NCBI RefSeq assembly: GCF_000418325.1
Contig: NC_021658.1
Coordinates: forward strand, 806,001 to 870,000
Length of the DNA stretch: 64,000 nucleotides
Direction: 5' to 3'
Origin: Sorangium cellulosum So0157-2
GTDB lineage: Bacteria > Myxococcota_A > Polyangia > Polyangiales > Polyangiaceae
The position numbers and the translations under genes were made by a program. Positions 62,872 to 64,000 of this stretch are shown here, one piece after another (the first letter of the stretch is position 1; every line of letters starts with the position of its first letter). Under the pieces are notes generated by a model that was given only the letters and a program-made list of their open reading frames with translations, ran no database searches and was not told where the DNA came from.

Positions 62872-64000
62872 CTAGCTGCGCCCGGCAGGACCGTCGGCTG
62901 CCAGACCAGCGACGGCGGCGCGGCCGCCGAACCGCCTCGCGGCGGCGAACGCCAGCTCGCGGCGCTGCCCGGCCTCGATCCGGCTCCGGTGCGCGTCGAG
63001 CAGGTCGCTGCGCGTCAGCACCCCGATCACCTTGCGCGGCGCCGCCTTGGACACGACCGGGAGCCTGCCCACCCCCTCGGTGACCATGTGATCGGCGGCC
63101 TCGCGGAGGGAGCTGTCCTCGAACACCACCGCGGGCGGGCGCCGGAGGAGGTCGCGGACCGAGAGCGCGCCGGGCTGCTCGGTGAGCAGATCGCGCTGGG
63201 TGACCACGCCGACGAGCTCGCCCCCGCGGTCCACGACGGGGAAGCCCTGGTGGCGCGAGCCCTCCGACCGCGACAGCAGGAAGGCGCGGGCGGCCTCGAC
63301 CGTGTCGTCGGCGGCGAGCGTCACGGCCGGGCGGGAGGCGACGTCGCGCACGAGGATCTGCGCCAGGTGGTCGGCCGCGTACTCGACCATCACGCGCGCG
63401 CCGCGGCGGGCGAGCTTCTCGGTCATGATGGAGTGCCGCATCAGCAGGCTCGAGACGAGGAACGCCGCGCTGCAGCCGCCGAGCAGCGGGAGGAGCCCCA
63501 TCGGCTGCCGGGTCGTCTCGAAGGCGAAGACGACCGAGGCGAGGAGCGCCCGGGAGGCGCCCGCGAAGATCGCCGCCATCCCGACGAGCGCGGCGACGCG
63601 CGCGTCCACGCCGAGCCAGGGAAAGAGCGCGGCGGCGCCGAGGCCGAGGATCGCGCCGAGCCCGCCGCCGATGGTGAAGAGCGGCGCGAGCGTCCCGCCC
63701 GAGGTGCCGCTGCCGAGCGCGATCGACCAGGAGACGAACTTCAGCACCGAGAGCGACACGAGCGCGGCGAGCGCGAGGCGGCCGCTCAGGATGTCGTCGA
63801 TGTTGTCGTAGCCCACGCCGAGCGTCTGCGGCGCGACGTAGCCGACGGCGCCGATCGCGACGGCGCCGATCGCCGGCCACCACATCCAGTGGATCGGCAG
63901 CCGCTCGAACGCCTCCTCGATCGCGTAGATGGCGCGGGTCGCCCCCATGGCCGCGACGCCGAGCGCCGCGCCGAGCGCGATGTAGAAGGCGAGCGCGGGG
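62872..64000 (-). CDS. CLC-type chloride channel/transporter with CBS domain pair, partial (5' end beyond window)
   Basis: The frame is open to the window edge, so the N-terminal part is missing; about 376 residues are seen. The membrane part contains SIALGSGTSGGTLAPLFTIG (the CLC selectivity filter region) and about five hydrophobic helices. Two CBS domains follow: LVRDVASRPAVTLAADDTVE with VVDRGGELVGVVTQRDLLTE, and SVRDLLRRPPAVVFEDSSLR with VIGVLTRSDLLDAHR. The last 30 residues are Ala/Arg-rich. Channel or proton antiporter function cannot be decided without the missing gating-Glu regions. Confidence 0.92.
   Translation of the reverse strand, partial: PALAFYIALGAALGVAAMGATRAIYAIEEAFERLPIHWMWWPAIGAVAIGAVGYVAPQTLGVGYDNIDDILSGRLALAALVSLSVLKFVSWSIALGSGTSGGTLAPLFTIGGGLGAILGLGAAALFPWLGVDARVAALVGMAAIFAGASRALLASVVFAFETTRQPMGLLPLLGGCSAAFLVSSLLMRHSIMTEKLARRGARVMVEYAADHLAQILVRDVASRPAVTLAADDTVEAARAFLLSRSEGSRHQGFPVVDRGGELVGVVTQRDLLTEQPGALSVRDLLRRPPAVVFEDSSLREAADHMVTEGVGRLPVVSKAAPRKVIGVLTRSDLLDAHRSRIEAGQRRELAFAAARRFGGRAAVAGLAADGPAGRS

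Overview
This 64 kb window comes from a very GC-rich chromosome and most likely from a myxobacterium of the Sorangiineae (Sorangium/Polyangium-like). The reasons are strongly G/C-biased third codon positions, two Hanks-type Ser/Thr kinases (one fused to an ATPase/TPR region), an FHA-sigma54 activator, DUF4388 and MshEN signalling modules, and a MYXO-CTERM-like tail (GCGC, hydrophobic stretch, poly-Arg). The assignment rests on gene content and style, not on a database match.

Layout. 1-12.8 kb is the conserved core locus tRNA-Trp, secE, nusG, rplK, rplA, rplJ, rplL, rpoB, rpoC, all on the plus strand. Its intergenic gaps hold many RNA hairpins, including a terminator-like hairpin followed by three tandem copies of a 36-39 nt hairpin unit between rplL and rpoB. 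13-17.3 kb carries a multidomain MshEN/HD-GYP-like/REC-like/DUF4388 protein, a GNAT acetyltransferase and panB. 17.3-20.3 kb (minus) is a DUF58 plus BatA-like VWA pair. 20.6-22.4 kb is an FtsH paralogue. 22.5-26.2 kb (minus) is an operon of LysM protein, Ser/Thr kinase and MYXO-CTERM protein, divergent from an OmpA-like lipoprotein. 27.4-30.2 kb is a compositionally distinct islet with an Rpn-family remnant, an AbiEii-like nucleotidyltransferase and an HNH endonuclease with an unrecognised N-terminal domain; it is the best candidate for an undescribed defence pair. 30.3-33.5 kb (minus) couples a MinD-like/J-like/RodZ-HTH fusion to a GT39-like membrane glycosyltransferase.

33.7-39.7 kb (mostly plus) holds DUF1015, rhodanese, a GT2 glycosyltransferase and a histidine kinase/response regulator pair. 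39.7-45.5 kb (minus) holds a squalene/phytoene-synthase-like protein and a 1306-aa kinase-ATPase-TPR protein. 46-50.3 kb (plus) has two lipoproteins, a MocR-type regulator and an AhpD-like protein. 50.4-53.7 kb (minus) is an operon of cystathionine beta-synthase, a free-standing carrier protein and an adenylating ligase. 53.8-55 kb carries a small metzincin and a VOC protein. 55-56.8 kb (minus) is a decayed ATPase/partner module with two compensating frameshifts and a broken partner. 56.8-64 kb has a CrtI-like oxidoreductase, the FHA-sigma54 regulator, stress proteins (CsbD, GlsB), an AGXT-like aminotransferase and a CLC-type channel cut by the window edge.

At the DNA level, two convergent gene pairs share long perfect inverted repeats that include their stop codons, and a palindromic dispersed repeat with 8-nt internal units occurs twice just after plus-strand genes. 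All functional calls come from reading the sequence; no searches were run.
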